DNA of 64,000 nt from Delphinus delphis (lineage: Eukaryota; Chordata; Mammalia; Artiodactyla; Delphinidae). How positions within the stretch are numbered: the stretch's first letter is position 1; each line of letters opens with the position of its first letter. The translations under genes were made by a program, and so were the position numbers. Of the stretch, positions 63,189-64,000 are shown piece after piece. The stretch covers positions 4,092,001 through 4,156,000 of the forward strand of contig NW_027192651.1 in assembly GCF_949987515.2 (NCBI RefSeq). Reading direction: 5' to 3'. The notes under the pieces were generated by a model. The model saw nothing but the letters and a program-made list of their open reading frames with translations, did no database searches and had not been told where the DNA came from.

Positions 63189-64000
63189 GTATGATGATTC
63201 TAACTGAAATAAGTCACACAGAAAAAGAAACATCATAAGATATCAGTAATACACGGAATGGAAACTTGGCTACACAGGAACTGAATTACAGAACAGAACA
63301 GGGTCTCAAATTTAGAAAACCAACTTATGCTTGCTTAAGGGGAAAGGTGAGTTGGGGTGCTGCATAAAACCAGAGATTGAAATGAGCACAGATAAAGTTC
63401 CTTAAGCCAAATATGGAATAGACAAGAGCTACTCCTTGCTCAACGAAATGGACTCAACACCGCATATTAAACGCCTAAGAATGTACCTGACTAGTAAGTA
63501 TCTTAAAACCTATGGATTGCTATGTCTCCGAAAGAGAATCAAGCATGTGTACAGGGGCATAAACGCAGCAGTGATAGGATTGGAGAGGTTCGGTGAGCAA
63601 ATGAAGACCCTTTGAAGTCATATTGCATGGTACCCATTCCACGGGTTTCAAATACCCAGGTTTAAGGTATTCTTCCTTCAGCTAAAAGATGCATGTGGAA
63701 CCCAAGTATGATCAACCATGTGAACGGGAGACGTGTTCAAATATGTCTCAGTTTTCGTACCCTGGTACTCGGGTGCAAGATTCCAGATGCTTTACTAACA
63801 CTCTCCCCACTTGGAGAGTCAGTGCCTTTAACCTCCTGTTTGGCACAGTTTGCAATTTCTGCGGAAGATGAACAGGAATAGCGAGAACCAATGAGAGGCT
63901 AGCTGGAGGTGTCTGGACGGGCAAATTTAACTCTCATTTCCCACCAGGAAGAGGAAATAACCAAAGGCTCAGCGTGCCGTGCCGGAACCAGATTAGGGCC
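63189..64000 (+). repeat. Satellite monomer M41, partial (first 812 bp)
   Basis: Cut by the window end before the palindrome. Carries the acccaagtatg deletion, aaaagatgcatg as in M10, and private gtgcaagattcc. Confidence 0.95.

Larger units (their letters stand above)
1..64000 (+). repeat. Tandem satellite array, ~1,580-bp monomer, probable common cetacean satellite
   Basis: The whole window is one head-to-tail array. The junction word ggattcag followed by gtaYgatgattc recurs every 1,578-1,580 bp, at 1, 1581, 3160, 4740, 6320 and so on to 63189, always on the + strand. Forty copies are complete and the last is cut by the window edge, and the array continues past both ends. Copies differ mainly by scattered substitutions, with about a dozen 1-bp indels in total. 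The period and the L1 content fit the common cetacean satellite of Delphinoidea; that name is from memory of the family, not from a search. Arrays of this kind usually form constitutive heterochromatin. No transcription unit, CENP-B-like box or gene could be supported. Confidence 0.97.

Noticed and set aside
1..64000. CRISPR array or prokaryotic repeat locus
   Set aside because: Units are about 1.58 kb and contiguous, with no short repeat/spacer structure, no cas genes and a mammalian L1 relic.
1..64000. Centromeric CENP-B box
   Set aside because: I looked for the TTCG-N4-A-NN-CGGG core on both strands of the monomer and found no match. The nearest word, ttcggtgagc, fails at the central and distal positions.
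1..64000. A single fixed higher-order repeat period
   Set aside because: Rare variants pair monomers at spacings of one to seven units; no one spacing explains the array, so only local blocks are reported.
1..64000. rDNA or other multicopy gene cluster
   Set aside because: No rRNA, tRNA, histone or snRNA sequence could be recognised in the monomer on either strand.

Overview
The window is satellite DNA from end to end. One monomer of about 1,580 bp is repeated head to tail on the + strand: 40 complete copies plus a partial 41st. In the phase used here (M1 starts at base 1, an arbitrary cut) 30 complete copies are 1,580 bp, eight are 1,579 and two are 1,578. I see no unique sequence, no host gene, no RNA gene, no inversion of the array and no later transposon insertion. 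The open frames that recur on both strands are by-products of the repeat and are not annotated as genes.

Organism: eukaryote, most likely a cetacean of the dolphin, porpoise and beluga group (Delphinoidea). Two things support this. The period matches the common cetacean satellite, which I recall as about 1.58 kb in Delphinoidea and about 1.74 kb in other whales. The monomer also carries a decayed 3' end of a LINE-1 (L1) retrotransposon, and I recall a report (Kapitonov, Holmquist and Jurka, 1998) that cetacean heterochromatin satellites are L1-based. The L1 relic is read directly from the sequence; the species assignment is inference from period and composition.

Layout of one monomer (M1 coordinates): 1-75, last codons of a dead L1 ORF2 ending in a TAA; 76 to about 300, L1 3'UTR-like sequence fading out; about 300-1057, a core I do not recognise; 1058-1129, a 72-bp inverted repeat with no spacer; about 1140-1580, ORF2 C-terminal coding relic that continues into the next monomer. 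The L1 relic therefore spans every monomer junction and starts almost at the edge of the palindrome.

Variation: the last ~130 bp of each monomer falls into two linked haplotypes. A tails have cccttagcagcacaatgag and agaagttgtggtattt; B tails have cccgtagcagcataatgag and agaacttgtggtactt. There are 24 A and 16 B tails, and M27-M35 are nine A tails in a row. Rare shared variants show blocks copied at spacings of one, two, three, four, five, six and seven monomers, so the array is a mosaic of local duplications and conversion tracts without one fixed higher-order period. There are no genes acting together. A role in heterochromatin or chromosome structure is plausible for such an array but nothing in the sequence proves it.
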